Below, one piece after another: positions 36,948 through 47,263 of a stretch of DNA of 64,000 nucleotides; the stretch's first letter is position 1; every line of letters begins with the position of its first letter. A program made the position numbers and the translations under genes. The DNA comes from Wolinella succinogenes DSM 1740 (GTDB lineage Bacteria > Campylobacterota > Campylobacteria > Campylobacterales > Helicobacteraceae): positions 320,001 to 384,000 of the forward strand of contig NC_005090.1 in assembly GCF_000196135.1 (NCBI RefSeq). Direction: 5' to 3'. The notes beneath the pieces are model-generated. The model was not told the origin of the DNA, did no database searches, and worked only from the letters and a program-made list of their open reading frames with translations.

Positions 36948-37263
36948 GGGGAGTGAGGAGGGTGAGAGTGATCTCTTTAGCAGGGAGGAAAAACTCCTTG
37001 GGTGAAGGCTGCTCATACTCTTTGATGATTCCTAGGCGATGAAGCTTTTCTAGGGAGAGGTAGCGCAAGTAGGTCTCTAGCGCTTCGGCGATCTCTTGAT
37101 GCTCTAGGGCGCGCTTGCCTGCATTGAGCGCCAAATCAGTGATTGCTTGCATGAGGAGGGGAATCTCTGTGTCAGGATTCTCCTTGATCTTCTCAGCCTC
37201 CTTCAAGAGGGCTCCTAGCTGCTCATCAGAGAGCAGCGCGGGGAGATAGAGGGAGTTTGCCAT
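36937..37263 (-). CDS. small protein of unknown function
   Basis: A 108-residue, mainly helical acidic protein with no signal peptide, metal site or recognised family. It follows the cyclophilin gene on the same strand, two bases after its stop, so the two are probably co-transcribed. I cannot assign a role. Confidence 0.55.
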   Translation of the reverse strand: MANSLYLPALLSDEQLGALLKEAEKIKENPDTEIPLLMQAITDLALNAGKRALEHQEIAEALETYLRYLSLEKLHRLGIIKEYEQPSPKEFFLPAKEITLTLLTPPSA

Positions 37264-37265
37264 GT

Positions 37266-37769
37266 TTAGGCGTGCTCAGAGATCACCACTTTGGTGATCT
37301 TATCGCCCTGCTTGAGCCTATCTAGCGCCTTCATGCTTTCGCCATCTTGTGGGTCAATCTGTCCAAAGACGGTATGCTCACCATCAAGATGAGGCTGAGG
37401 GGCAAAGCAGAGGAAAAATTGACTTCCGCCCGTGTCGCGTCCAGCGTGAGCCATGGAGAGGGCTCCTTTGAGGTGTTTGTGGGGGTTGTTTTTCACTTCG
37501 CATCGAATAGCATAGCCAGGACCGCCTGTTCCTGTGCCCTCGGGACATCCGCCTTGAGCGACAAAGCCGGGGATGACACGATGGAAGCTCAGTCCATCAT
37601 AAAAGCCACTCTCGGCAAGCTCAGCAAAGTTGCTCACTGCTTGGGGAGCCTCGTTGGGGAAGAGAGCAAGCTTGATGTCGCCCTTTTCGGTTGAAATAAC
37701 GGCGTATTGGAGCTTTTTTAGCTCCTCGGGGCTCTTTTTAAACTCCTTGATCTCTTTCCTGAAAAACAT
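37266..37769 (-). CDS. cyclophilin-type peptidyl-prolyl cis-trans isomerase
   Basis: A 167-residue cytoplasmic cyclophilin (no signal peptide). The active-site motifs are [13 protein letters not shown] (catalytic Arg in FHR), [21 protein letters not shown], and [11 protein letters not shown]. Catalyses isomerisation of X-Pro bonds during folding. The N-terminal 20 residues are charged and longer than the core. Divergent from the secreted protein gene at 37844. Confidence 0.93.
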   Translation of the reverse strand: MFFRKEIKEFKKSPEELKKLQYAVISTEKGDIKLALFPNEAPQAVSNFAELAESGFYDGLSFHRVIPGFVAQGGCPEGTGTGGPGYAIRCEVKNNPHKHLKGALSMAHAGRDTGGSQFFLCFAPQPHLDGEHTVFGQIDPQDGESMKALDRLKQGDKITKVVISEHA

Positions 37770-37843
37770 TCTCTAATCCTTTTTGGCATAAAATCGATTC
37801 CATATTCTATTACAGTGATGCTTGAAAAAAAGAGGGCGATTGA

Positions 37844-38563
37844 ATGAGGGCTTGGATTGGGTGGTTTCTTTTGGTGTGGGGAGGAGTGCTTTTGGCGGGG
37901 GAGACAAGTCTTCTTCAGGTGGTGAAGCTGGAGGCACGATTAGAGAGCGGTGAAAACCAAAAAAGCCTTGGGGTTTGGCTCAAAGGAGGCTATATTCTCG
38001 CCCCCTCAGCGGCAGTGCACCGATTCTCCCCCTCTGTCTATGCCGAGCGCATTGAGGTGATGATCGTGGATGATCCAGCACTCCCCTTGATCGCCTTTGG
38101 GGGCGCGGGTGTGGTGGCGTTGGATGAGGATTTGGGTGTGGCGCTTTTGCGCATGGAGCGATTCAGCGATATTTATGGCAATCCCCTCCCGCTGAGCGCC
38201 TTTCACGAGAAGGTGATGAAGGAGCGAGGAATCTCTCGCCTGGAGGAGCAAGAGAGCGATTCTTCGGCATGGATGACTCCCGTAGAGCTTGCATGGGGGA
38301 ATCTTGGGCTGGTCTCCCAAGGGGCGCCTCCAGAGATTCAAGGAAGCTCTTTTTGGGATGGAAAGGGAAATTTTCAAGGCATTATCACAGCCCTTGCCCC
38401 CAAGGAGAAACGCACCTCCCCTAAAGAGATCAAGGAGTTTGTTTGCACTCTAGCCAAAAAAGGGCTGCTCTTTAAAAAAGGGGATCCGCTCCTTGGGGTG
38501 TGCGCCCAAAAAGAGTCAAAAGAGGAGAGCGTCAAAAGCCCTAAATTAGCAAACTTCAAGTAA
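37844..38563 (+). CDS. secreted protein of unknown function (trypsin-like fold possible)
   Basis: A 239-residue protein with a signal peptide (MRAWIGWFLLVWGGVLLAGE). The pattern of GVWLKGGYILAPSAAVHRFS, then LGVALLRME, then QGSSFWDGKGNFQGIITAL looks like the outline of a degraded trypsin-like (DegP) barrel, with Ser in GSS at the expected place. There is no convincing His-Asp pair, so it is probably not a protease. It sits 54 bases before gyrA. Confidence 0.6.
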   Translation: MRAWIGWFLLVWGGVLLAGETSLLQVVKLEARLESGENQKSLGVWLKGGYILAPSAAVHRFSPSVYAERIEVMIVDDPALPLIAFGGAGVVALDEDLGVALLRMERFSDIYGNPLPLSAFHEKVMKERGISRLEEQESDSSAWMTPVELAWGNLGLVSQGAPPEIQGSSFWDGKGNFQGIITALAPKEKRTSPKEIKEFVCTLAKKGLLFKKGDPLLGVCAQKESKEESVKSPKLANFK

Positions 38564-38617
38564 CTCTTCGATAAAATCTAAGAATCATATAAAGCACTAT
38601 CAAACAGGGAGCTGTGG

Positions 38618-41104
38618 ATGAGCGATTTGCTGAGCAATAACGAGGACATCAAAGAGGTCAATATTGAGGATTCCGTCAAGGAGAGCTACCTAGACTACTC
38701 CATGAGCGTCATCGTGGGGCGAGCCCTCCCTGATGCGAGAGATGGCCTCAAGCCCGTCCACCGAAGAATCCTTTACGCGATGCATGAGCTAGGCGTGGGC
38801 GCTAGGGCAGCCTACAAAAAGAGCGCGAGAATCGTGGGAGATGTGATCGGTAAGTATCACCCTCACGGAGATACAGCGGTCTATGACGCGTTGGTGCGGA
38901 TGGCTCAGGATTTCTCCATGCGACTTGAGCTCGTCGATGGGCAGGGAAACTTTGGCTCTATCGATGGGGATAACGCCGCGGCGATGCGATACACCGAGGC
39001 GCGCATGACGCAGGCAAGCGAAGAGATTCTTCGAGATATTGAAAAAGAGACGGTCGATTTTGTCTCCAACTATGATGACACGCTCAAAGAGCCCGATGTG
39101 CTTCCTAGCCGTATTCCTAACCTCCTTGTCAACGGCTCCAATGGAATCGCCGTAGGGATGGCGACCAACATCCCTCCGCACCGTTTAGATGAAGTGGTCG
39201 AGGCGCTTATCCACTTGATTGATCATCCTCAAGCCGAGCTTGAGGATTTGATGGGCTTTGTTGAGGGTCCTGATTTCCCCACGGGAGGAATCATCTATGG
39301 CAAGCAGGGGATTATCGAAGCCTACCGCACGGGTCGAGGACGAATCAGGGTGCGTGCTAAGACTCATATCGAGAAGAACAAAACCAAAGATGTCATCGTC
39401 ATTGATGAGGTCCCCTACCAGACTAACAAAGCCAGACTTGTGGAGCAGATCGCCGAGCTCGCCAAAGAGAAGGTGATTGAAGGAATCGCCGAAGTGCGTG
39501 ATGAGAGCGACAGGGAAGGGATTCGGGTCGTCATTGAGCTCAAAAAAGACGCCATGAGCGAGATTGTCCTCAACCACCTCTTTAAATCCACCGCGATGGA
39601 GACCACCTTTGGAATCATTTTGCTGGCGATTCACAACAAAGAGCCCAAAATCTTCACGCTCCTAGAGCTGCTCAATCTCTTCCTCAACCACCGCAAAACC
39701 GTGGTCATCCGCCGAACGATTTTTGAGCTGGAGAAGGCTAAGGCGCGCGCTCATATCCTAGAGGGGCTTAGAATCGCGCTGGATCATATTGATGAGATCG
39801 TTTCCCTTATTCGAGCCTCTAGCGATGCCAAGGAGGCTAAAGAGGGGTTGATGGCGCGCTTTGGGCTTAGCGAGATTCAATCTCAAGCCATTTTGGATAT
39901 GCGCCTTCAGCGACTCACGGGGCTAGAGCGGGAAAAGATCGAGAATGAATATCAAGAGCTCCTCAAAGAGATCGAACGACTCACGGCGATTCTTCGTAGC
40001 GAAGAGAAGCTCAATGAGATCATCAAGCAAGAGCTCATCGAGATTCGGGAGAAATTTTCCACTAAGCGAAAGACTACCATTGAAGAGGATTATGAGAGTA
40101 TTGATATTGAAGACCTCATCCCCAATGAGCCCACCGTGGTCACCATGAGTCATCGAGGTTATGTCAAGCGCGTTCCTCTGCGCTCCTACGAGAAGCAAAA
40201 TCGTGGCGGCAAAGGCAAAATCTCTGGCAATACCCATGATGATGACTTCATTGAGAGCTTCTTTGTCTCCAATACCCATGACACGATTCTCTTTATCACT
40301 GACAAAGGGCAGCTCTACTGGCTCAAAGTCTATCGGATTCCTGAGGCGGGGCGAACGGCCATTGGCAAGGCGGTGGTCAACCTCATTCAGATTGGAGCGG
40401 ATGAGAAGATCATGGCGACCATCACCACTCAAGATTTCAATGAGGATAAGTCGCTCATGTTCTTCACTAAAAATGGTATCGTGAAGCGAAGCAATCTGAG
40501 CGAATTCAAAAATATTCGAAGCGTTGGAATCAGGGCGATTAATTTGGATGACAATGATGAGCTTGTGACGGCTAGAATTATCGATTCCAATGTTAAAGAG
40601 ATCTTTGTGGCGACCTACAAAGGAATGTGCATCCGCTTCCCCGTCGAGGATATTCGCGAGATTGGCCGAGTGGCGCGCGGCGTGACGGGAATTCGCTTCA
40701 AAGAGGATGAGGATTATGTGGCAGGCGCGACCACGATTGGTGATGAGAAAGAGGAGCTACTCACGGTGAGTGAGAAGGGAATTGGCAAGCGCACCGAAGC
40801 GGAAGAGTATCGCTTGCAGTCTCGTGGCGGCAAGGGAGTCATTGCGATGAAGCTCACGCCTAAAACGGGTCAGCTTGTGGGCGTGGTGAATGTCGATGAG
40901 AGCATGGATTTGATGCTTCTCACCAGCACGGGCAAGATGATTCGTGTCGATATGCAGACCATCCGCAAGGCGGGCAGAAACACTAGCGGAGTTATTATCG
41001 TGAATGTGAGCGATGATAAAGTGGTCTCCATTGCGCGATGTCCAAAAGAAGAGAATCCTGAAGAAGAGGCCAGCGATGAAGGACTTCTCTCTCCTGAAGC
41101 CTAA
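38618..41104 (+). CDS. gyrA: DNA gyrase subunit A
   Basis: Supercoils DNA together with GyrB. The active-site tyrosine is Tyr125 in [10 protein letters not shown]. The quinolone-determining region [15 protein letters not shown] carries Thr86 and Asp90, the wild-type residues in Campylobacter and Helicobacter relatives, so no classic resistance change is seen. The C-terminal beta-pinwheel with the GyrA box ([11 protein letters not shown], about 527) is present. 828 residues, normal. A TAAAAT at 38572-38577 is a possible -10 box. The last 29 bases overlap the next gene. Confidence 0.97.
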   Translation: MSDLLSNNEDIKEVNIEDSVKESYLDYSMSVIVGRALPDARDGLKPVHRRILYAMHELGVGARAAYKKSARIVGDVIGKYHPHGDTAVYDALVRMAQDFSMRLELVDGQGNFGSIDGDNAAAMRYTEARMTQASEEILRDIEKETVDFVSNYDDTLKEPDVLPSRIPNLLVNGSNGIAVGMATNIPPHRLDEVVEALIHLIDHPQAELEDLMGFVEGPDFPTGGIIYGKQGIIEAYRTGRGRIRVRAKTHIEKNKTKDVIVIDEVPYQTNKARLVEQIAELAKEKVIEGIAEVRDESDREGIRVVIELKKDAMSEIVLNHLFKSTAMETTFGIILLAIHNKEPKIFTLLELLNLFLNHRKTVVIRRTIFELEKAKARAHILEGLRIALDHIDEIVSLIRASSDAKEAKEGLMARFGLSEIQSQAILDMRLQRLTGLEREKIENEYQELLKEIERLTAILRSEEKLNEIIKQELIEIREKFSTKRKTTIEEDYESIDIEDLIPNEPTVVTMSHRGYVKRVPLRSYEKQNRGGKGKISGNTHDDDFIESFFVSNTHDTILFITDKGQLYWLKVYRIPEAGRTAIGKAVVNLIQIGADEKIMATITTQDFNEDKSLMFFTKNGIVKRSNLSEFKNIRSVGIRAINLDDNDELVTARIIDSNVKEIFVATYKGMCIRFPVEDIREIGRVARGVTGIRFKEDEDYVAGATTIGDEKEELLTVSEKGIGKRTEAEEYRLQSRGGKGVIAMKLTPKTGQLVGVVNVDESMDLMLLTSTGKMIRVDMQTIRKAGRNTSGVIIVNVSDDKVVSIARCPKEENPEEEASDEGLLSPEA

Positions 41105-41525
41105 GCCTAGATTCCCCTTTAAGAGGGGGCTTGGGCTCCTTCTCTCCTTTCTCTTTTTTCCTCTTTTTCTTGAGGCAGAGACCTATATTTTCTCCTACAA
41201 AATCGCCATCAAAGACGGTCTCGTGATCAATGAGAGCTATCGATTCTCCAAAGCAATGGTGATTCCTGCTCGCTATGAGGTGCTAGGGGAGTGTGTGATT
41301 GATGTGGACGAGGAAGAGGAGAGGCGTGCGATAGGGAGGGTGAGGAGCGCTCATGCTGAAGTGCTGGAGTGTTTTTTTGAGCGAGGGGTGGGGCTTAGGG
41401 ATGACACCACGGCAAGCTCTTTTCAAGCGCGCTCCACAACCACCCTCTGGATTCCTCCAACCCACGTGATAGTGGAGTTTAAAGATGGTTTTGTTATGAT
41501 GAAAATCATCCAACCCCAACCCTAA
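41076..41525 (+). CDS. small secreted protein between gyrA and flgR
   Basis: A 149-residue protein with a signal-like segment (about 14-34, [18 protein letters not shown]) and a C-terminal soluble domain. No named family recognised. A small gene in the same place, between gyrA and flgR, also occurs in Helicobacter (gyrA-HP0702-flgR order), so the synteny is old. ATG 41076 is preferred over 41013, which lies deep in gyrA. Function unknown. Confidence 0.65.
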   Translation: MKDFSLLKPKPRFPFKRGLGLLLSFLFFPLFLEAETYIFSYKIAIKDGLVINESYRFSKAMVIPARYEVLGECVIDVDEEEERRAIGRVRSAHAEVLECFFERGVGLRDDTTASSFQARSTTTLWIPPTHVIVEFKDGFVMMKIIQPQP

Positions 41526-41540
41526 AGAGTCGCCAAGACC

Positions 41541-42854
41541 ATGAAAATCGCCATCGTAGAAGACGATATCAATATGCGCAAATCTTTGGAGATCGCTCTA
41601 GGCGAGTATCCAGAGTTTGAGATTCTCTCTTTTAAAAGCGCCAAGGATGCGCTCAAAAAGCTTGATGAGACGATTGATCTTATTGTCACGGACATCAATA
41701 TGCCCGGCATGGATGGAATCGAGTTTTTAGAGCGCCTGGAGGGGCGTTATGAGGCGATCATTATCACAGGGAACGCAACGCTTAACAAGGCGATTGAATC
41801 GATTCGCCTAGGGGTGAAGGATTTTCTCACTAAGCCTTTTGAGATTGAGACGCTCGTGAGGGCGATTAGGCGCAGTCAAAAAGTGCAGGCGATTCAAAAG
41901 AGCCGACCCAAAAGCTCTCCGACTTCAGCCTCCGCCCAAGGCGCATTCATCGCCTCTTCGCCTGCTCTAGAGGGGGCGCTTAGGATCATCCAAAAGGCGG
42001 CTTTAACGGACGCTTCGATTCTTCTTTTGGGGGAGAGCGGCGTGGGCAAAGAGCTGTTTGCTTCTCATATTCACGCCCTCTCGCCGAGGAAAAACTCTCC
42101 CTTTATTGCCATCAATATGGCGGCAATTCCTGATAATCTCTTAGAATCGGAGCTCTTTGGATACGAGAAGGGGGCGTTCACGGATGCCACCGAGGGGCGT
42201 GCAGGAAAGATTGAGGCGGCTAATGGCGGGACACTCTTTTTGGATGAGATTGGCGAGATGCCTCTAGGCTTGCAAGCAAAGATTTTACGGGTTTTGCAAG
42301 AGAAAGAGGTGGTGAGGCTGGGAAGTCATAAGCCCATCAAAGTGGAGTTTCGTGTCGTGGCAGCCACGAACGCCAACATTAAAGAGAAGATACGACTAGG
42401 AGAGTTCAGAGAGGATCTCTTTTTCCGTTTGCAGACCATTCCTGTCAAGATTCCCCCCTTAAGAGAGCGAAGAGAGGAGATCATGCCTCTTTGCACTTGG
42501 AGGCTTCAGAAGGTGTGTGAGCAGTATGACCTGAACCTAAAGAGCCTAAGCTCAAGCGCGCAGAGAGAGCTTTTGGGCTATGAGTGGCCAGGAAATATTC
42601 GAGAGCTCCTCTCGGTGGTGGAGCGAGCGGCAATTTTGAGCGAAGGAGAGGAGATCAGCTGTGAAGATCTCTTTTTGAGCAGTCGTGAGAGCGGAGGGAA
42701 TAGAGTCGAGAATCTGGAGCGCGATCTATTGCAAGAGGTGCTACTCTCTGCCTCGACTCTTCAGGAGTCAGCTCAAATTTTAGGCATCTCTGAAGAGATG
42801 TTAAAAAACAAAATGGCAAAATACGCCATCCAATCATCACTATTCAAAGGATAA
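41541..42854 (+). CDS. flgR: sigma-54-dependent response regulator FlgR
   Basis: NtrC-family activator that turns on sigma-54 flagellar genes with FlgS. REC domain (about 1-115, phosphoacceptor in VTDINMPGMDG), AAA+ domain with Walker A GESGVGKELFA (about residue 165), the sigma-54 contact loop GYEKGAFTDAT (GAFTDA rather than GAFTGA) and Walker B GTLFLDEIGEM. A Fis-like HTH remains at the C terminus (STLQESAQILGISEEMLKNK), unlike Helicobacter pylori FlgR, which lacks it. 437 residues. Lies 15 bases after the secreted-protein gene. Confidence 0.85.
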   Translation: MKIAIVEDDINMRKSLEIALGEYPEFEILSFKSAKDALKKLDETIDLIVTDINMPGMDGIEFLERLEGRYEAIIITGNATLNKAIESIRLGVKDFLTKPFEIETLVRAIRRSQKVQAIQKSRPKSSPTSASAQGAFIASSPALEGALRIIQKAALTDASILLLGESGVGKELFASHIHALSPRKNSPFIAINMAAIPDNLLESELFGYEKGAFTDATEGRAGKIEAANGGTLFLDEIGEMPLGLQAKILRVLQEKEVVRLGSHKPIKVEFRVVAATNANIKEKIRLGEFREDLFFRLQTIPVKIPPLRERREEIMPLCTWRLQKVCEQYDLNLKSLSSSAQRELLGYEWPGNIRELLSVVERAAILSEGEEISCEDLFLSSRESGGNRVENLERDLLQEVLLSASTLQESAQILGISEEMLKNKMAKYAIQSSLFKG

Positions 42855-42859
42855 AGGGC

Positions 42860-43891
42860 ATGAAGCGATATAATGTAGCCGTTGTTGGAGCCACTGGAGC
42901 GGTCGGAGAAGAGATTTTCAAAATCCTTGAAGAGCGTAATTTCCCCGTGGAAAACCTCCTTCCTCTAGCGAGCGCTAGAAGCGTGGGGGCTGAGGTGCAG
43001 TTTGCAGGCAAGAACTATAAGGTGGTCGAGCTCACCGAAGAGGTTTTTGAGAAGCATCATGTCGATATCGCCTTCTTTAGCGCTGGGGGCAGCGTGAGTG
43101 CGAAGTTTGCCCCCTATGCCGCCCAAGCAGGCGCAGTGGTGATTGATAACACCAGCCATTTCCGAATGGATGAGGATGTGCCTTTGGTCGTGCCAGAGGT
43201 CAATCCCGAAGATATCGCCCTCTGGCGCAAGCGAGGAATCATCGCCAACCCTAACTGCTCCACTATTCAGATGGTGCAGGTGCTCAAGCCCCTTCACGAT
43301 GCTTTTGAGATTGAGCGCGTGGATGTGAGCACCTATCAAGCGACAAGCGGCGCAGGCAAAAAAGGGATGGAAGAGCTTGTCTATCAGATGCAAAAATTCT
43401 TTGATTTCACTCTCTCAGAGTGTGAGCCCGAAGTGTTTGCTCACCAAATCGCGCTCAATCTCATCCCTCATATTGATGTGTTCCAAGAGAATGGTTACAC
43501 CAAAGAGGAGATGAAGATGGTCAAAGAGACCAATAAAATCATGCATAGCCACTTTGCTGTGAGTGCGACTTGCGTGCGAGTTCCTGTACTAAGAAGCCAT
43601 AGTGAATCGATCACGATTCGCTTTAAAAACAGTGCTGACGCCAAAGAGGCGCGCGAAATTCTCTCCAAAGCTCCCAGCGTGGTAGTGATGGATGAGCCCT
43701 TGGCGAAAAAATACCCCATGCCCTCCATCGCCACAGACACTGATGAGACTTATGTCGGAAGAATCCGCAACGATATCTACGATGAGAAGATTCTTCATCT
43801 CTGGTGTGTGGCGGATCAGATTCGCGTAGGAGCGGCGACTAATGCCGTGCGAATCGCCCAAAAATGGGTAGAGATCGAGGGGGAGAAGTAA
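42860..43891 (+). CDS. asd: aspartate-semialdehyde dehydrogenase
   Basis: Reduces aspartyl phosphate to the semialdehyde, the branch point to lysine (lysA here), diaminopimelate, threonine and methionine. NADP motif VVGATGAVGEEI at the N terminus; catalytic cysteine in IANPNCSTIQM (about 130); His region near SHSESITIRF. 343 residues, normal. Five bases after flgR. Confidence 0.96.
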   Translation: MKRYNVAVVGATGAVGEEIFKILEERNFPVENLLPLASARSVGAEVQFAGKNYKVVELTEEVFEKHHVDIAFFSAGGSVSAKFAPYAAQAGAVVIDNTSHFRMDEDVPLVVPEVNPEDIALWRKRGIIANPNCSTIQMVQVLKPLHDAFEIERVDVSTYQATSGAGKKGMEELVYQMQKFFDFTLSECEPEVFAHQIALNLIPHIDVFQENGYTKEEMKMVKETNKIMHSHFAVSATCVRVPVLRSHSESITIRFKNSADAKEAREILSKAPSVVVMDEPLAKKYPMPSIATDTDETYVGRIRNDIYDEKILHLWCVADQIRVGAATNAVRIAQKWVEIEGEK

Positions 43892-43894
43892 CGC

Positions 43895-44410
43895 ATGGGG
43901 AAGTATTTCGAGCGACTGCTTTGGAATAGCCGACTCTTTGTCATCTTTGCTGTGGTGCTTTCGCTCCTTGGCTCTGTGGCACTCTTTTTTGTGGCGAGCA
44001 TGGATATTTTCAAAGCCTCCATGAAGACGATCAGCTACTATCGTGGGCTTTTGCCCCCTGATGCGGATATTCACGAGATACTTCTTAGCAACATCATCAT
44101 GGCGGTAGACCTCTATCTCATCGCCGTGGTGCTCCTCATCTTCGCCTTTGGGCTCTATGAGCTCTTTATCTCCAAAATCGATATTATCGAAGAGGAGATT
44201 GGGTCGAAGATTTTGGAGATTCACACGCTCGATCAGCTCAAAGACAAGCTCGCCAAAGTGATTGTGATGGTGCTGATTGTGAGCTTTTTTAACCGCGTGC
44301 TTCACATGGAGATGAGCACCTCCTTAGATATGCTCTACTTCGCCATCAGCATCTTGGCTTTGGCGCTAGGACTCTACTTTCTTCATAAAGATAGCCACGG
44401 CAAACACTAA
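43895..44410 (+). CDS. UPF0114 / YqhA-family membrane protein
   Basis: A 171-residue protein with four transmembrane helices and the YqhA family block YELFISKIDIIEE (about 87-99). The family has no settled role. Three bases after asd, and 19 before hemE, probably one operon. Confidence 0.8.
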   Translation: MGKYFERLLWNSRLFVIFAVVLSLLGSVALFFVASMDIFKASMKTISYYRGLLPPDADIHEILLSNIIMAVDLYLIAVVLLIFAFGLYELFISKIDIIEEEIGSKILEIHTLDQLKDKLAKVIVMVLIVSFFNRVLHMEMSTSLDMLYFAISILALALGLYFLHKDSHGKH

Positions 44411-44429
44411 ACCCTCTAAAGGCAAATAG

Positions 44430-45452
44430 ATGATTTTTATTGATGCGTGCAAGCGCCAGCCCACTCCCTATACCCCCATTTGGATGATGCGTCAAGCAGG
44501 GCGCTACCTCACTGAGTATATGCAGACGCGAGAGCGAGCGGGAAGCTTCCTTGACCTGTGCAAGAATCCAGAGCTTGCCTGTGAAGTGACTCTCCAGCCT
44601 GTGGAGATTTTGGATGTAGATGCAGCGATACTCTTTAGTGATATCTTGGTCGTGCCTATGGAGATGGGGCTAGAGCTTGGCTTCTATCAGGGTGAAGGAC
44701 CGCGATTCTCTCAGACAATTCGCACTCAAAAAGATCTTTTGCTTCTTCAAGAGGGAGCGGAGAATCGCCTCGGATATGTCTATGAGGCGATCCATCGTAT
44801 TCGTGAAAGTCTCCACCAGGAGAAGGCGTTGATTGGATTTTGCGGATCGCCTTGGACGCTTGCCACTTATATGATTGAGGGCGAGGGAAGCAAGACCTAC
44901 GCACACAGCAAAAAGATGCTCTATAGTGATCCAAAGCTTCTCCATGCAATTCTCGCCCAAGTGAGCGAGGCACTCAAAGGGTATTTGGCTAAGCAGATTG
45001 AAGCGGGTGTGAATGCGGTGATGGTGTTTGATTCTTGGGCGGCCGCACTAGAGGAATCGGTCTATTTTGAGTTCAGCTGGGAATACATGAAAGAGATCGC
45101 CTCTTTTGTTAAGGCGCGCTATCCCCATATCCCCGTGATGCTTTTCCCTAAGGGAATCGCTGGATTCTTGGATAAGATCGAGGGTGATTTTGATGTCTTT
45201 GGAGTGGATTGGAGCACGCCTATGGATTTGGCCAAAGCCAAGCTTGGCGATCGTTATGTTTTGCAGGGGAATTTGGAACCTGCAAGACTCTATGATCGCG
45301 CCAAAATGGAAGAGGGGGTCGATCATATCCTCTCCATCATGGGCAAAGAGAGCGGTCATGTTTTCAACTTAGGCCATGGCATGATGCCTGATTTGCCAAG
45401 AGAAAACGCCATTGAGTTGGTGAAGATGGTGCGACAAAAGAGCGCGAGGTGA
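44430..45452 (+). CDS. hemE: uroporphyrinogen decarboxylase
   Basis: Converts uroporphyrinogen III to coproporphyrinogen III in haem synthesis. The signature [13 protein letters not shown] (residues 19-31) and the second signature [16 protein letters not shown] (about 133-148) are both complete. 340 residues. The stop overlaps the dctQ-like ATG (TGATG). Haem supply is relevant to the octahaem MccA further on. Confidence 0.96.
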   Translation: MIFIDACKRQPTPYTPIWMMRQAGRYLTEYMQTRERAGSFLDLCKNPELACEVTLQPVEILDVDAAILFSDILVVPMEMGLELGFYQGEGPRFSQTIRTQKDLLLLQEGAENRLGYVYEAIHRIRESLHQEKALIGFCGSPWTLATYMIEGEGSKTYAHSKKMLYSDPKLLHAILAQVSEALKGYLAKQIEAGVNAVMVFDSWAAALEESVYFEFSWEYMKEIASFVKARYPHIPVMLFPKGIAGFLDKIEGDFDVFGVDWSTPMDLAKAKLGDRYVLQGNLEPARLYDRAKMEEGVDHILSIMGKESGHVFNLGHGMMPDLPRENAIELVKMVRQKSAR

Positions 45453-45955
45453 TGGAGAAGATCTCCTATGCCTGCGATAAGTTGACCCAGTGGATGGGGA
45501 AGGCGAGCGCTTTTTTGGCGTTTGCTCTTGTCTTTTTGGTGCTCTATGATGCACTCTCAAGGTATCTTTTTAAAATGGGTTCGGTGAGTCTCCAAGAGCT
45601 AGAGTGGCATCTCTTTGCGCTCATGTTTTTGCTTGGGATTCCCTACGCGCTCAAGCACGACAAACATGTGAGACTTGATCTTTTCTATCAGCACTACTCC
45701 AAGCGCTCTAAAAGAGTTCTTTGGATTCTCTGCAACCTCCTTTTTGTCCTCCCCTTTTGCGCCTTTGTGATTTGGCATGGCTATGATTTTGCCCTCATGA
45801 GCTATCTTCAAAATGAATCTTCGGATAGCGGAGGGCTTCCCTATCGATTCCTTATCAAGTCAGCGCCTCTTTTGGCCTTTTTCCTTGTAGCGCTTCAGGC
45901 GCTTTCTGAGGTGATCAAAGCCTCTATCCTTCTTCGCAAAGAATCTTCATGTTGA
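45452..45955 (+). CDS. TRAP transporter small permease (DctQ-type)
   Basis: A 167-residue protein with four transmembrane helices, the small membrane subunit of a tripartite ATP-independent periplasmic transporter. The LEWHLFALMFLLGIPYALKHDKHVRLD stretch (LEWHLFALMFLLGIPYAL) is characteristic. It overlaps hemE and the large permease, so the three TRAP genes are translated as a block. Confidence 0.9.
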   Translation: MEKISYACDKLTQWMGKASAFLAFALVFLVLYDALSRYLFKMGSVSLQELEWHLFALMFLLGIPYALKHDKHVRLDLFYQHYSKRSKRVLWILCNLLFVLPFCAFVIWHGYDFALMSYLQNESSDSGGLPYRFLIKSAPLLAFFLVALQALSEVIKASILLRKESSC

Positions 45956-47241
45956 CCTCGATTCTCCTTTTTGTAGTGGCGTTCCTCTTCCTTTTCGTCG
46001 GGATTCCCGTGGCATTTGCCTTTGGGGGAGCGGCTTTGCTAGTCGCACTCCTCTCGCCTGAGGCGAGCCTTTCCATCCTTTCGCTCCTTCCTTCTCGAAT
46101 CTATGGAATTATGAGTAACGCCACTTTGATGGCAATGCCCCTTTTTATTTTCATGGGGTTGGTGCTGGAGAAGAGCGGCATGGCGGAGAAGTTGCTTCGC
46201 AATATTGGCCGACTTTTTGGGTCGATTCGCGGAGGAATGGCTATTGGAGTAGTGGCGGTGGGAGTGCTCCTGGCCGCTAGCACAGGAGTAGTGGGGGCAA
46301 GTGTGGTTATGATGGGGGTCATTGCCGTGCCCGCGATGCTAAAGAGTGGCTACTCTCCTGCTCTCTCCTCGGGCGTGGTCGCAGCGAGTGGAACACTGGG
46401 GCAGATCATCCCTCCTTCTATTGTACTGATTTTACTAGGGGATGTGATGCAGGTCTCCGTGGGCGATCTTTTTGCGGCGGCGATTGTGCCGAGCCTTATC
46501 TTGGTGCTCTTCTATGTGTTTTTTATTTTGGCACTGGCGTTTTTAAAGCCCGCTCTAGCCCCCGCTTTAAAGGGCGAGGAGGGAGAGTCTCTTAGGGGTG
46601 TGATTCTAGAGACGCTTCAAACCTCCCTTCCTCCTATTGGACTGATTATCATCGTGCTTGGAGGAATCTTTTTGGGGGTGGTGACCCCCACAGAAGCAGC
46701 CGCATTAGGGGCGATGGGCTCGATTCTTCTCACGCTTTTTTTGCGCTCTTTTTCGTTGGAGCTACTTAGGTATGCGGCGATTCAGACGGTGGTCTTTTCA
46801 GGAATGATCTTTGCGATTCTTATTGGAGCGAGCGCTTTCACGCTGGTTTTTAATGATGCAGGGGGAGGTGATCTAATCTTTGATTTTTTCAGCGATCATC
46901 TAGGCTCCCCTTGGGCGTTTATTTGGGTGGCGATGGGGGTGGTCTTTCTGCTTGGATTCTTTATCGATTTTATTGAAATCTGTTTTGTGGTTGTGCCGCT
47001 GTTTGTCCCTCTGGTGGGGCATTTTGGAATCGATCCTATTTGGTTTGCGATGCTTTTGGCGATCAATTTACAAACCTCTTTTCTCACGCCTCCTTTTGGC
47101 TTTGCCCTCTTCTATCTCAAAGGAGCAGTGGGGGATAAGCTTAAGACCTCTGCTATCTATCAAGGAGCGGTACCCTTTATTTTGCTGCAGCTCCTTTTGC
47201 TTGGAATCGTGGTCGCTTTTCCAGCGGTGATCGTCTATTAA
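45949..47241 (+). CDS. TRAP transporter large permease (DctM-type)
   Basis: A 430-residue, about twelve-helix permease of the DctM family. Motifs GIPVAFAFGG, LFIFMGLVLEKSG and SGVVAASGTLGQIIPPSI are family typical. It works with the DctQ-type and DctP-type subunits as a sodium-driven importer. Confidence 0.93.
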   Translation: MLTSILLFVVAFLFLFVGIPVAFAFGGAALLVALLSPEASLSILSLLPSRIYGIMSNATLMAMPLFIFMGLVLEKSGMAEKLLRNIGRLFGSIRGGMAIGVVAVGVLLAASTGVVGASVVMMGVIAVPAMLKSGYSPALSSGVVAASGTLGQIIPPSIVLILLGDVMQVSVGDLFAAAIVPSLILVLFYVFFILALAFLKPALAPALKGEEGESLRGVILETLQTSLPPIGLIIIVLGGIFLGVVTPTEAAALGAMGSILLTLFLRSFSLELLRYAAIQTVVFSGMIFAILIGASAFTLVFNDAGGGDLIFDFFSDHLGSPWAFIWVAMGVVFLLGFFIDFIEICFVVVPLFVPLVGHFGIDPIWFAMLLAINLQTSFLTPPFGFALFYLKGAVGDKLKTSAIYQGAVPFILLQLLLLGIVVAFPAVIVY

Positions 47242-47263
47242 ATTTATCAATTAAGGAGTGAAG

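Noticed and set aside
43589-44305. A long minus-strand frame (238 codons) opposite asd and the YqhA-like gene
   Set aside because: Histidine-rich low-complexity translation typical of antisense reading of a coding gene, with no ribosome-binding site or family motif.
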